Part shown: piece by piece, positions 24,197 to 33,095 of the stretch
How the letters are laid out: the number at the start of each line of letters is the position of its first letter
How positions within the stretch are numbered: the stretch's first letter is position 1
NCBI RefSeq assembly: GCF_030846195.1
Contig: NZ_JAVCWH010000003.1
Span: forward strand, 1 to 64,000
Length of the DNA stretch: 64,000 bases
From: Paracoccus yibinensis
Lineage (GTDB): Bacteria > Pseudomonadota > Alphaproteobacteria > Rhodobacterales > Rhodobacteraceae
Direction of reading: 5' to 3'
The notes under the pieces: generated by a model
Seen by the model: only the letters and a program-made list of their open reading frames with translations
Told to the model about the DNA's origin: nothing
The model's database searches: none
Position numbers and translations under genes: made by a program

Positions 24197-24789
24197 GACG
24201 CCGCCTCGCGCAGGGACAAGGCCCGCGCCGCAAGCGCGACCCCCGCCGCCAGATAGACGGGCGTGCCGATGGCCAGCATCAGCATTCCCCCGACCGCCTG
24301 CGCGTCCAATGCGGGGACCGTGCCGCAGAAGTCGGCATAAAGATCGCGTGGCGCCAGCGTCAGCAGGGCCCCCAGCAGGGTCATGTGCATCGAGGTCAGC
24401 AGCAGGCCCCCTGCCCCCGCAAGCGCCAGTCCAGGATCGTCCTCCATGGCGCCGCGCAGGCAACTGCCCCAGACGCACAGCCCGGCCAGCAGGAAGCTGG
24501 CCTGTTCCGCTGCAAAACCCGCGGGCAGCCGATAGGCCAGGCCATGCGCGACAGGCAGGTGCCAAGCCCAGACAAGCGCGAATTCCAGCGCAGCCGCCAT
24601 GAGCGGCGGGATCGCAAGCCACCGGCCAAGCGCCGGGAAGCCCAGGACCAGCAGCGGGGCGGCCAAGGCCACCAGCACCATATGCCGGATCATGTGCAGG
24701 GGAAAGCGCGGGCCGTCAGGCAGCGGCAGCAGCCAGATTGCCGACAAAAGCAGAATGCCGCCAAGCGCATATGGCCACCGTGTCGTCAT
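24193..24789 (-). CDS. CtaG-like cytochrome c oxidase assembly membrane protein (caa3 type)
   Basis: This 198-residue membrane protein has about six helices and the histidine-rich pattern of the caa3_CtaG family: PLHMIRHMVLVALAAPLLVLG, FALVWAWHLPVAHG, and LLTSMHMTLLGALL. The family is needed for copper or heme insertion in caa3-type oxidases of Gram-positive bacteria, although the exact step is not settled. It is distinct from the Cox11-type CtaG. It overlaps genes on both sides by four bases (ATGA), so it is firmly part of the oxidase operon. Confidence 0.85.
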   Translation of the reverse strand: MTTRWPYALGGILLLSAIWLLPLPDGPRFPLHMIRHMVLVALAAPLLVLGFPALGRWLAIPPLMAAALEFALVWAWHLPVAHGLAYRLPAGFAAEQASFLLAGLCVWGSCLRGAMEDDPGLALAGAGGLLLTSMHMTLLGALLTLAPRDLYADFCGTVPALDAQAVGGMLMLAIGTPVYLAAGVALAARALSLREAAS

Positions 24790-25187
24790 AGGCAGCTTCC
24801 GATGAACAGCGCCGGCATGGCGACATAGACGACGCCCACGAACGAGATGACCGACAGCAACAGCGCGGCATGTCCCAGAAAGCGATGGGAACCCTCGACA
24901 TGATCGTCATGGTCGTGGGGCGCCCATTGCCGATAGGATCGCCAGCCCTGCCAGGCGATGGCCAGAAGCGCCAGCACCGTCAGCCCCGCGATGGACAGGC
25001 GCAGGAAGGCGATGCCCCCCGGCGTGCCGAATTTCGCGCACCACACGGCCGCGCCGGCGTAGCAAAACAGGAAATGGAAGGCCCAGATCGTCGGCGCCAG
25101 GGCGATGCGGAACAGGCTTCCGGTGGCGCCGCGGAACTCGTCCTGGTCCTGGCGGTGGCTGATCCCGGTCACGCGGTCCCCCTTCAT
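24786..25187 (-). CDS. Small membrane protein of the caa3 oxidase operon
   Basis: This 133-residue protein has three predicted transmembrane helices (about 28-48, 60-80 and 105-128) with a His/Asp-rich loop HDHDDHVEGSHRF between the second and third that could bind metal. It overlaps the fused subunit I/III gene and the CtaG-like gene by four bases each. Similar small proteins occur at this place in alternative oxidase operons of rhizobia (coxMNOP type). Whether it is a structural subunit IV-like part or an assembly factor cannot be told from sequence. Confidence 0.65.
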   Translation of the reverse strand: MKGDRVTGISHRQDQDEFRGATGSLFRIALAPTIWAFHFLFCYAGAAVWCAKFGTPGGIAFLRLSIAGLTVLALLAIAWQGWRSYRQWAPHDHDDHVEGSHRFLGHAALLLSVISFVGVVYVAMPALFIGSCL

Positions 25188-27730
25188 AGCAGCCTCGGCG
25201 CAAGGCCGATGACGGCGGCGGTGACAAGCACCGTCAGCACATGAAAGTGCCAGAACAGCGAGACGTTCCACAGATCGGCGTCGTGGTCGGGGTCGATCTT
25301 GCCGAAGACCAGCCCGGCCAGGCAATAGCCCTGCATGAGCACCCCCACCAGCACATGCGCGCCCGTCCAGATCACCAGGGCGCAGATCACCGCCGGATAG
25401 ACATGGCTGGTGGGAGACAGGTCCAGGACCGACAGGACCAGAAGCCCGCCGCCCGCCAAGGCGGCCAAGGGCGCCGCGACCAGGGCGGCCCGCGCGCCCG
25501 TGACGCTGCCCCGGCGGTTCAGGCGCCGTGCCGCCATCGTCATCGCCCATGAGACGGTCAGCAGCAGCGTGGACAGCAGCACCAGCATTCCATCGGCATG
25601 GTCCGCCCCCGCTGGGGGGAAATCGGTGCCGGCCGTCCAGTAGAAGAAAAAGCCGAAGACGATCGAGGCAAAGGCCGTCGCGTCCCCCAGCATGGTGATC
25701 CACATGGCCCACCACCCGACCGACTGCGGCCCGGCCGCATAGGTGGGCAGCCGCAGCCCCAGCCCCGCGTCCTTCATTTCCTTGTCGGGGATCCGCGCGG
25801 TCGAGGTCCACAGCCAGTAGATGATGCAGGCCACACCCAGCAGACCCGAGATTGCCCCCGCGACATACAGATGGAATGTCGGAAGGATGAAGCAGCCGCC
25901 GATGAAGACGGCAGCGGCCAGGGTGATCCAGGCATCGCCGGTGACGCGTTGGACCTGCACGGGCTGGCCGTCGATGACGCTGGTCACCAGCGTCTCGCGG
26001 TGTCCTTCGGGCGCGTCGGGCAGGTAGTATCGCCCCTCGGCCATGCGCTCGACCAGCCTGGGCTGATCCCACAGCGGATAGCGCGAGGTGATGAACGGGA
26101 TCGAACGCACGCCCCAGTCCTCGTCCGACAGGGTCGCGCTCCATTCCAGGGTGCCGGCCTTCCAGGGGTTCGGATCTTGCAGGCGGGGTTTTCCAGGGCG
26201 CAGCAGGTCCCAGGCAAAGACCAGAAAGCCCGCCGCGATGATGAAGGCCCCCACGGACGACACCAGGTTCAGCATGTTCCATCCCAGGTCCGGCTGATAG
26301 GTGAAGACCCGGCGCGGCATTCCCAGAAGCCCGGTCAGGTGCATCGGCAGGAAGGTCAGGTTGAAGCCGCCGAAGATCAGCCAGAAGGCCCAGCGGCCCA
26401 GCCGCACCGACAACTGGCGCCTGGTGAAGAAGGGAAAGAAGTAATAGACCCCCGCCATCACCGGCAGGACCATCCCCCCGAACAGCGTGTAATGCAGATG
26501 CGCCACGATGAAATAGGTGTCGTGCACCTGCCAGTCGAAGGGCGCGATGGCCAGCATGATCCCGGTCAGCCCGCCCGCGGTGAAGATCGCAAGGCCCCCC
26601 GCGATCCACAGCAGCGGCAGGCTTTTCTGCACGCGTCCGACCATCAGCGTGACAAGGAACACGAACAGCTGGATGCCGGTGGGGATCACCACCGCCTCGG
26701 ACGCGGCGGAAAAGAAGGCCAGCGAGATCATCGGCAGGCCGGTGGTGAACATGTGGTGGACCCACAAACCGAAGGACAGGAACCCCGTCCCCACCGCCGA
26801 CAGCACGATCCAGGAATAGCCCACGATCGGACGCTGGGCCATGGTCGGCACGATCATGGCCGCAATCGCAACCGAGGGCAGGAACACGATATAGACCTCG
26901 GGGTGGCCGAAGATCCAGAACAGGTGCTGCCAGAAGATAGGATCGCCCCCGCGCGCCGGATCGAAGAAGGGCCAGTCAAGCGCGCGCTCAAGCTCGAACA
27001 GCAGGTCGCCGGCGATCAGCGGGGGAAAGGCGAACAGGATCATCCCGCCCACGACCAGCACATACCAGGCGTAAAGCGGCATGGTGTTGATCCGCATCCC
27101 CGGCGGACGGCATTTCAGCACGCCCACGATCAGCTCGACCGCCGCGGCGATGGATGCGATCTCGATGAAGGACAGGCCCAGCAGCCAGATGTCCGATCCG
27201 ACGCCCGGATCCTCGGTCGCAAGGGGCGGATACATGAACCAGCCGGACTTGGGCGCCGCGTCGAACAGCACCGATCCAAGAACGAACACGCCGCCGATCA
27301 GAAAGGACCAGTAGCCGAAGGCCGACAGGCGCGGAAAGGGCATGTCGCGCGCGCCCAGGAAGGCCGGAAGGATCAGGATCGCCATCGCCTCGAACAGGGG
27401 CACGGCGAACAGGAACATCATCGCCGAGCCGTGCATGGTGAAGAACTGGTTGAAGCGGTCGGCGTCCAGGAACTGCATTCCCGGAAAGGCCAGCTGCACG
27501 CGCATCAGCAGCGCCAGGACCCCGGCCGACAGCATGAAGGCAAAGCAGGTCAGCGAATACCACTTGCCGACCTCGGAATTGTTGACCGTCATTAGATAGC
27601 GGATGCCGGTCTTGGTCTTCCACACCCGCCGCAGCCGGTCTTCCTGGGCGTCCCGGACATCCTGGGGCACCGGCTCGGCCAGCATCGCCTCGGTCGGGGG
27701 ATAGATGCCCTGGGGGGTGCGGTCGATCAT
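25184..27730 (-). CDS. Cytochrome c oxidase subunits I and III, fused
   Basis: This 848-residue protein joins a complete subunit I (about 1-590) to a subunit III domain (about 650-848). Heme a and a3 ligands are His100 (FTMHGSAM), His411 and His413 (VAHLHY); CuB ligands are His276, His325 and His326. The crosslinked Tyr280 and gate Glu278 are in GHPEVY, and the propionate arginines in MPRRVFTY. D-channel Asp129 is kept (GARDMPFPR), but the usual channel asparagines are not. The K-channel lysine is Gln354 (IPTGIQLF). Subunit III ends with VSLFWHFHVLTVLV. It overlaps coxB by four bases. This is a proton-pumping heme-copper oxidase of the A family. Confidence 0.94.
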   Translation of the reverse strand: MIDRTPQGIYPPTEAMLAEPVPQDVRDAQEDRLRRVWKTKTGIRYLMTVNNSEVGKWYSLTCFAFMLSAGVLALLMRVQLAFPGMQFLDADRFNQFFTMHGSAMMFLFAVPLFEAMAILILPAFLGARDMPFPRLSAFGYWSFLIGGVFVLGSVLFDAAPKSGWFMYPPLATEDPGVGSDIWLLGLSFIEIASIAAAVELIVGVLKCRPPGMRINTMPLYAWYVLVVGGMILFAFPPLIAGDLLFELERALDWPFFDPARGGDPIFWQHLFWIFGHPEVYIVFLPSVAIAAMIVPTMAQRPIVGYSWIVLSAVGTGFLSFGLWVHHMFTTGLPMISLAFFSAASEAVVIPTGIQLFVFLVTLMVGRVQKSLPLLWIAGGLAIFTAGGLTGIMLAIAPFDWQVHDTYFIVAHLHYTLFGGMVLPVMAGVYYFFPFFTRRQLSVRLGRWAFWLIFGGFNLTFLPMHLTGLLGMPRRVFTYQPDLGWNMLNLVSSVGAFIIAAGFLVFAWDLLRPGKPRLQDPNPWKAGTLEWSATLSDEDWGVRSIPFITSRYPLWDQPRLVERMAEGRYYLPDAPEGHRETLVTSVIDGQPVQVQRVTGDAWITLAAAVFIGGCFILPTFHLYVAGAISGLLGVACIIYWLWTSTARIPDKEMKDAGLGLRLPTYAAGPQSVGWWAMWITMLGDATAFASIVFGFFFYWTAGTDFPPAGADHADGMLVLLSTLLLTVSWAMTMAARRLNRRGSVTGARAALVAAPLAALAGGGLLVLSVLDLSPTSHVYPAVICALVIWTGAHVLVGVLMQGYCLAGLVFGKIDPDHDADLWNVSLFWHFHVLTVLVTAAVIGLAPRLL

Positions 27731-28719
27731 TCGAGGCTCTCCAGATACGCGGCCAGGGCGGCAAGTTCCTCGGCGTCCAGCCAGTCATAGGGGGGCATGG
27801 CGACCTGGGGCTTGATGTCGCGGGTATGGGCGATCCAGCGCATCAGGTCGTCGCGCTCGACCTCCATGATGCCTGCCGCCAGCGAATGGCGCGATGCCAG
27901 ATGGGTCAGGTCGGGACCGACGCTGCCCGTGAACTCGGTGCCCCGGATGGCATGGCAGGCGCCGCAGCCCTCGTCGCGGAAGATGTCCTGCCCCCGCACC
28001 TGCATCGGCGTCTGCGGCCGGGATGCGGGCGCGGCTTCGTGCGCAAGCCATGCGTCGAAGTCGTCCGGGGCCATCACCACCGACTCGAATGCCATCATGG
28101 CATGGGACGCGCCGCAGAACTCGGCGCATTGGCCGCGATAGAAGCCTTCCAGGTCTGGATGCAGCGTCAGCACAGTCTCGCGGCCGGGGATCATGTCCAT
28201 CTTGCCACCCAGCGAGGGGATCCAGAGAGAGTGGATATAGGTGCGTGCCGTCAGGCGCAGCTCGGTGCGGCTGCCGGCGGGAAACCGGATCTCGTTGGCC
28301 GAGACGATCGGGGCATCTGCCCCCGGCGGCCAGTATTCGACGCGCCACCACCATTCCTCTCCGGTGACGCGGATGACCAGCCCGTCGCCCGGCGCGCGCT
28401 GCGAGGGCATGATCGACAGGCCCCAAGCCAACAGGCTGCCGACGACGACCGTGGGCAGGATCACGCCCGCCCCGATGATGATCCTGTTGCCGTGCCGCAG
28501 CGAGAACTGCTGCTGGTTGACCCGCGTGAAATAGAAGAACAGCCCGTTCAAGGCGAGCCAAAGCACAACTGCGCCCACAAGCATCACGACAAAAAGCAGG
28601 TAAAGCTGCGCGGCATCCTGCCCGCCGGGCCGAAGCGCGGATTGCGGCCCATCGCAGCCGCCCAGCAACAAGGGCAGGGCGACAGGGTGCAACGCCCGGA
28701 TCCTGCGACAGATGCTCAT
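27727..28719 (-). CDS. coxB: Cytochrome c oxidase subunit II with fused cytochrome c domain (caa3)
   Basis: This 330-residue protein starts with a lipoprotein-type signal (LLLGGC, Cys22) and two transmembrane helices (about 38-65 and 80-102). Its periplasmic cupredoxin domain carries all CuA ligands: His163, Cys198, Glu200, Cys202, His206 and Met209 (GQCAEFCGASHAMM). The aromatic electron-entry patch is EEWWWRVEYW. A C-terminal cytochrome c domain has CGACH (252-256) and probable axial Met308. It is first gene of a leftward operon, and its TGA overlaps the subunit I/III ATG. The fused heme domain replaces a soluble donor interaction. Confidence 0.95.
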   Translation of the reverse strand: MSICRRIRALHPVALPLLLGGCDGPQSALRPGGQDAAQLYLLFVVMLVGAVVLWLALNGLFFYFTRVNQQQFSLRHGNRIIIGAGVILPTVVVGSLLAWGLSIMPSQRAPGDGLVIRVTGEEWWWRVEYWPPGADAPIVSANEIRFPAGSRTELRLTARTYIHSLWIPSLGGKMDMIPGRETVLTLHPDLEGFYRGQCAEFCGASHAMMAFESVVMAPDDFDAWLAHEAAPASRPQTPMQVRGQDIFRDEGCGACHAIRGTEFTGSVGPDLTHLASRHSLAAGIMEVERDDLMRWIAHTRDIKPQVAMPPYDWLDAEELAALAAYLESLE

Positions 28720-29410
28720 GCAGCGGTGGTCCTTCGATGACTTCGGCCCATGCGGGTTAAAGCAATCGCAAAGTTGTGAGGTTCCGTGATGTCGCAGGAT
28801 CTTTGCCGCCGGTTGATGTAATCCGCCTGTTCAAACTGTTGTGGCGCCAGGCCAGACGGACAGGCGTCCCCTCGTTCTGTCCGGCCCAGGCTGATCCTGC
28901 GGGCGGCCGCTCACTTGGGCCGGGCAAGGCGACCAGTTGATCGGCCCCTGGGGCTTGATGATGGAATTCCGCCTGCCGGGAAGACCACATACTGGCGGCC
29001 TTTGCAGCCATGGACCGCCGGGTCTGACACCGCAGGCCGCATCGACCTGGCCCTCCGGGCTTTGCCGGAACAACGATCCATGCTGTGGCGCTTACCGGCA
29101 CTGTCTGCAGAACCCTGTCGAGAAGCTGGGTCTGCATTTGCCGATCCTGACCTGACCTTGCCCGGCATTACCTCCCGGCGGGAGGCCAGGTGCGAGCGCC
29201 CGCCGCGGCAAGAGCAAGTGGTATTCCTCGACCGTCAGGATGCTGCTGCACAGGGCGGAAAAGAGGGGGATGACATCCTGACCGTTGCGTGGCTTGAAGA
29301 CCGGAACACAGGCGTTACAGGGTCGGCAGACTTTCTATCACGGTCCTGCCCCGCCAGTCCGCTTGGCGCAGGTAGCACCCAGTCACACTATCTCTTCAAA
29401 GGAGATTGCC
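28720..29410. other. Unassigned intergenic region upstream of the oxidase operon
   Basis: About 690 bases with no gene I can support. Several open frames exist on both strands, but their translations are Pro/Arg/Gly-rich, overlap each other and show no domain motifs. The left end (28720-28800) should contain the promoter of coxB. No clear FNR-type site was seen. The region may be degraded coding DNA. Confidence 0.5.
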
Positions 29411-29632
29411 ATGACTGTTAAATCTTCGATTCCGTGCAGGACCTTCAGAAACTCCAGGAGCTTCTTGAAAAAACGGCTTTACCTGCCTGGGCGCCAGCCA
29501 GACGACAAGCTGCAGATGATGAACATCAAGGGTGGCGGCCCGTCATCATCCTTCATCACGATGTCAGCGGTTGATGCCGTCTGGCAAGAGCTTCGTCAGG
29601 AGCGCAGCCAGTGGCTGACAGAGGATGCCTAA
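29411..29632 (+). CDS. Hypothetical 73-residue protein, possibly frameshifted
   Basis: An ATG at 29411 follows a textbook ribosome site (AAAGGAG at 29398-29404, six-base spacing). The frame encodes 73 residues with no recognisable domain. The next frame carries a more protein-like helical stretch (VQDLQKLQELLEKTALPAW), and the original frame then resumes with VDAVWQELRQERSQWLTEDA. This suggests a gene broken by one or two frameshifts, or two overlapping short frames. A further short frame begins at 29625, overlapping the stop codon. Confidence 0.3.
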   Translation: MTVKSSIPCRTFRNSRSFLKKRLYLPGRQPDDKLQMMNIKGGGPSSSFITMSAVDAVWQELRQERSQWLTEDA

Positions 29633-29690
29633 CTCCATCGGCCACCTCGTGGCTGAACGGGATTATGGAACAGACACAAGATTGCAGGAA

Positions 29691-29713
29691 GTTCTTTCCG
29701 CAGCGGAAAGGAC
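29691..29713. repeat. Near-perfect 23-base inverted repeat
   Basis: CTTTCCGC-A-GCGGAAAG at 29694-29710 is a perfect palindrome around one base. It extends to 23 bases (29691-29713) with a single T/G mismatch. It lies in the 174-base gap between the hypothetical small gene and the end of the ETF-QO gene. It could be a regulator site or the stem of a terminator for the convergent genes; no T tract follows. Confidence 0.5.
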
Positions 29714-29806
29714 TTCCCTCTGCCGTTCTTATGCGCCTGAGTTTCCCCGTGAAAAAGTGATCATCTCGGGTGAACTATCGCCCAACAGGCAGGTCCGCCC
29801 TTCTCA

Positions 29807-31477
29807 TCACATATTCGGGTAATTCGGCCCGTCGCCGCCCTGGGGGGTTGTCCAGACGATGTTCTGGGAGGGGTCCTTGATGTCGCAGGTCTTGCAGTGG
29901 ACGCAGTTCTGGAAGTTGATCACGAAGCGCGGGCCTGACGCGTCCTCGACCACCTCATAGACGCCGGCCGGGCAATAGCGCTGCGCGGGCTCGGCATATT
30001 CGGGCAGGTTCACGCGGATCGGGACCGTGGGGTCCTTCAGCCTCAGGTGGCAGGGCTGGCTTTCCTCGTGGTTGGTGAAGGAAAACGCCACGTTGGTCAG
30101 CCGGTCGAAGGACAGCTTGCCGTCGGGTTTCGGATAGTCGATCGGCTTGAACTGCGCAGCCTTGCCGGTGGCCTCGGCATCCGTCTTGCCGTGCTTCCAC
30201 CCGCCCAGGAGGTTGCGGCCCGTCAGCCCCGCGCCCCACATGTCCATGCCGCCCAGCACCAAGGACGGCCACAGGCCGTAGCGCGACCAGGCGGGCTTGA
30301 CGTTGCGCACCTTCCTCAGGTCCTGGCCGATGGCGCCCGTCCGCACCGCGGTGTCATAGTCGGTCAGCCGGTCGCCCGCGCGCCCCGCCGCGATGGCCGC
30401 CGCAGCCGCTTCCGCCGCCTCGATCCCCGAGATCATCGCGTTGTGGTTGCCCTTGATGCGCGGCACATTGACCATGCCCGCCGAGCAGCCCAGAAGCACC
30501 CCGCCGTTGAAGGACAGTTCCGGCAGCGACTGCCAGCCCCCTTCGCTGATCGCGCGCGCGCCGTAGCTGATGCGCTTGCCGCCTTCCAGCAGTTCGGCCA
30601 CCATCGGGTGGTGCTTGAAGCGCTGGAACTCCATGTAGGGATAGAGATACGGGTTCTCGTAGTTCAGGTGCACCACGAAGCCCACCATCACCAGGTTGTC
30701 CTCGTAGTGATAGATGAAGCTGCCGCCGCCGGCGTTCTTGCCCAGGGGCCAGCCCATCGTGTGCACCACGCGGCCCTTCTGGAACTTCTCGGGGGCGACC
30801 TCCCAGATCTCCTTCATGCCGAGGCCGTATTTCTGCGGCTCGTGGCCTTCGGACAGGCCCAGGCGGTTGATGATCTGCTTGGCCAGAGACCCGCGCACGC
30901 CCTCGCCGATGAAGACATACTTGCCGTGCAGTTCCATGCCGGGTTCATAGTTCGGGCCGGGGGTGCCGTCGGACTGCAGCCCCATCTCGCCCGCGACCAC
31001 GCCCTTCACGCGGTCGGAACCATCTTCGTTCCTGGCCCAGACGACCTGGCTGGCGGCCATGCCGGGAAAGATCTCGACGCCCAGTGCCTCGGCCTGTTCG
31101 GCCAGCCAGCGGCAGACGCTGCCCATCGAAACGATGTAGTTGCCGTGATTGTTCATCAGCCGCGGCATCGGCCAGTTGGGCACGCGGACTTGGCCCGCCT
31201 CGCCCAGGACATAGAAGTTGTCGTCCACGACCTCGGTGCGCACGGGGGCGCCGCGGTCCTTCCAGTCGGGGATCAGCCGGTTCAGCCCGATGGGATCCAG
31301 AACCGCCCCCGACAGGATATGCGCGCCGACCTCGGACCCCTTTTCCAGAACCACCACCGACAGGTCCGGGTCGATCTGCTTGCACCGGATCGCCGCCGAC
31401 AAACCCGACGGACCCGCCCCCACGATCACAACGTCATACTCCATCGACTCGCGTGCAGGCTGCGTGATGTCGGTCAT
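29807..31477 (-). CDS. etfD: Electron transfer flavoprotein-ubiquinone oxidoreductase
   Basis: This 556-residue protein is full length for ETF-QO. It begins with the FAD-binding dinucleotide motif VVIVGAGPSGLSAAIR (about 16-31). It continues through the ubiquinone-binding region and ends with a ferredoxin-like domain whose four cluster cysteines lie in RYCPAGVYE and NCVHCKTCDIK. It takes electrons from ETF during fatty acid and amino acid oxidation and passes them to ubiquinone at the membrane. The gene stands alone; the acyl-CoA dehydrogenase at 36603-38300 is a likely upstream electron source. Confidence 0.96.
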   Translation of the reverse strand: MTDITQPARESMEYDVVIVGAGPSGLSAAIRCKQIDPDLSVVVLEKGSEVGAHILSGAVLDPIGLNRLIPDWKDRGAPVRTEVVDDNFYVLGEAGQVRVPNWPMPRLMNNHGNYIVSMGSVCRWLAEQAEALGVEIFPGMAASQVVWARNEDGSDRVKGVVAGEMGLQSDGTPGPNYEPGMELHGKYVFIGEGVRGSLAKQIINRLGLSEGHEPQKYGLGMKEIWEVAPEKFQKGRVVHTMGWPLGKNAGGGSFIYHYEDNLVMVGFVVHLNYENPYLYPYMEFQRFKHHPMVAELLEGGKRISYGARAISEGGWQSLPELSFNGGVLLGCSAGMVNVPRIKGNHNAMISGIEAAEAAAAAIAAGRAGDRLTDYDTAVRTGAIGQDLRKVRNVKPAWSRYGLWPSLVLGGMDMWGAGLTGRNLLGGWKHGKTDAEATGKAAQFKPIDYPKPDGKLSFDRLTNVAFSFTNHEESQPCHLRLKDPTVPIRVNLPEYAEPAQRYCPAGVYEVVEDASGPRFVINFQNCVHCKTCDIKDPSQNIVWTTPQGGDGPNYPNM

Positions 31478-31705
31478 GGCGCGCTCCTCCCAAGGCTGGC
31501 TTGCTGTTCATGTAGCGTTTCCGCCGCATCGCGGCAATGCTGACGCGACGGCCGAAATCTGCCACTTTCGGCGCGGGCGGGCTTGCAAAGGCGCGGCGAT
31601 TCAGGTCACGGTGCCGACAACTGGGACGCGCCCCTGCCATCCGAATGGCGGGGGCGTTGCCTTAGGATTTGGACGAAACCGCATCCCGCAAAGGACAGGG
31701 CAGCG

Positions 31706-32176
31706 ATGGACAAGATTCCGATGACCCGCAGCGGCTATGCCGCGCTGGAACGCGAACTGGGCGAGCTGAAGTCGAAGGAGCGCCCCGCGATCATCCGTCA
31801 GATCGCCGAGGCCCGCGAACATGGCGACCTGTCGGAAAACGCCGAATACCACGCCGCCCGCGAAAAGCAGGGCTTCATCGAAGGCCGCATCAAGGAACTG
31901 GAATCCATCCTGTCGCGGGCCGAACAGATCGACCCGGCAAAGCTGTCGGGATCCATCAAGTTCGGCGCCATCGTCCATCTGGTCGATGAAGACACCGACG
32001 AGGAGCGCACCTATCAGATCGTCGGCGAGGCCGAGGCGAACATCGAAAGCGGGCTTCTGAACATCCGATCCCCCCTGGCCCGTGCCCTGATCGGCAAGGA
32101 TGTCGGCGACAGCGTCGAGGTCGCGACCCCCGGCGGTCAGCGCAGCTATGAAATCCTGGCGATCCGGTTCGAATAA
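31706..32176 (+). CDS. greA: Transcription elongation factor GreA
   Basis: This 156-residue protein has the GreA/GreB layout: an N-terminal antiparallel coiled coil (about 1-75) with the acidic tip [16 protein letters not shown], whose residues coordinate Mg in the polymerase active site during transcript cleavage, and a C-terminal FKBP-like domain ending [13 protein letters not shown] with [11 protein letters not shown]. The ATG at 31706 follows AAGGACAGG; upstream in-frame starts precede the conserved N-terminus and were rejected. It rescues backtracked RNA polymerase. The next gene starts four bases after its stop codon. Confidence 0.97.
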   Translation: MDKIPMTRSGYAALERELGELKSKERPAIIRQIAEAREHGDLSENAEYHAAREKQGFIEGRIKELESILSRAEQIDPAKLSGSIKFGAIVHLVDEDTDEERTYQIVGEAEANIESGLLNIRSPLARALIGKDVGDSVEVATPGGQRSYEILAIRFE

Positions 32177-32180
32177 GCCG

Positions 32181-33095
32181 ATGTCGCTGGTTGCACGCAT
32201 CGCCACCCTGACCCGGCGGGACGCCCTGACAGCCACCGGCATCGCCCTGAGCGCCGCCTGGCTGTTCCTGGTCGCGCTGTTCTGGCTGCTGGCGCCCGAG
32301 AGCGAGGCGGCCGAGGGCGGCATCGCCCGCCTGGCCACCGTCATGGGCACGATCCTGCCGCTGGCGCTGATCTGGCTGGCAATCGGCATGGCCCGCGCCC
32401 TGGCCGTCCTGCGCGCCGAAGCCGAGGATCTGCGCCTGCGCCTGACGCAGTTGCGCGACATGGCCGCGACCAGGGGCGCCCCGCCGCCCCGTCCCACCCC
32501 CGAGGCGATGATCGCCGAAGATGCGGACCCGCAGCCCCGCGCGCCCGTGGCCCCTCGCCCCGCGCCTCGTCCGGTCGTCGAGCAGCGCCAGCAGGCGACG
32601 CGGCTGGACAGCACCCCTCCGGTCGATGTCGATGGGGAAACCCTGATCCGTGCGCTGAACTTTCCCGACGGCGCCGATGATGCACCCGCCATCGCCGCGC
32701 TGCGGCTGGCCCTACAGGATCCCGAACACGCCCGCGTGCTGCGGGCCGCGCAGGATGTGGTCACGCTGCTGGCAGGGCAGGATCTGTATATGGACGACCT
32801 GCCGCCCGATCCGGCCCCCGTTGCCGTCTGGCGGCGCTTTGCCCAAGGCGAACGCGGCAGCGCCGTCGCCCCCCTGGGCGGCATCCATGATCCCGTCGCG
32901 CTGGACATCACGTCCAGCCTGCTGGATCGGGACGAAATCTTCCGCGACACGGCCCATCACTTCCTGCGCCATTTCGACGCCATGCTGACGCGCCATCTGC
33001 CGCAGATGGACGATGCACAGGTCGCCGTCTTGGCGGAAACACGGTCAGCCCGCGCCTTCATGCTGCTGGGCCGCATTGCCGGGACGTTCGGCTGA
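32181..33095 (+). CDS. Conserved hypothetical membrane-anchored protein
   Basis: This 304-residue protein has two N-terminal transmembrane helices (about 18-40 and 55-78), a short coiled segment (AEAEDLRLRLTQLRDMAA), a Pro/Arg-rich disordered linker (about 95-140) and a C-terminal helical domain (about 145-304). The plan is a membrane anchor with a cytoplasmic domain. I recall similar uncharacterised proteins next to greA in Rhodobacteraceae but no assigned function. It begins four bases after greA, so it is probably co-transcribed. Confidence 0.7.
   Translation: MSLVARIATLTRRDALTATGIALSAAWLFLVALFWLLAPESEAAEGGIARLATVMGTILPLALIWLAIGMARALAVLRAEAEDLRLRLTQLRDMAATRGAPPPRPTPEAMIAEDADPQPRAPVAPRPAPRPVVEQRQQATRLDSTPPVDVDGETLIRALNFPDGADDAPAIAALRLALQDPEHARVLRAAQDVVTLLAGQDLYMDDLPPDPAPVAVWRRFAQGERGSAVAPLGGIHDPVALDITSSLLDRDEIFRDTAHHFLRHFDAMLTRHLPQMDDAQVAVLAETRSARAFMLLGRIAGTFG

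Noticed and set aside
28757..29421. Overlapping open frames on both strands in the gap upstream of coxB
   Set aside because: None has a convincing start, motif or hydrophobic pattern, and the frames overlap each other. They are kept only as an unassigned region.
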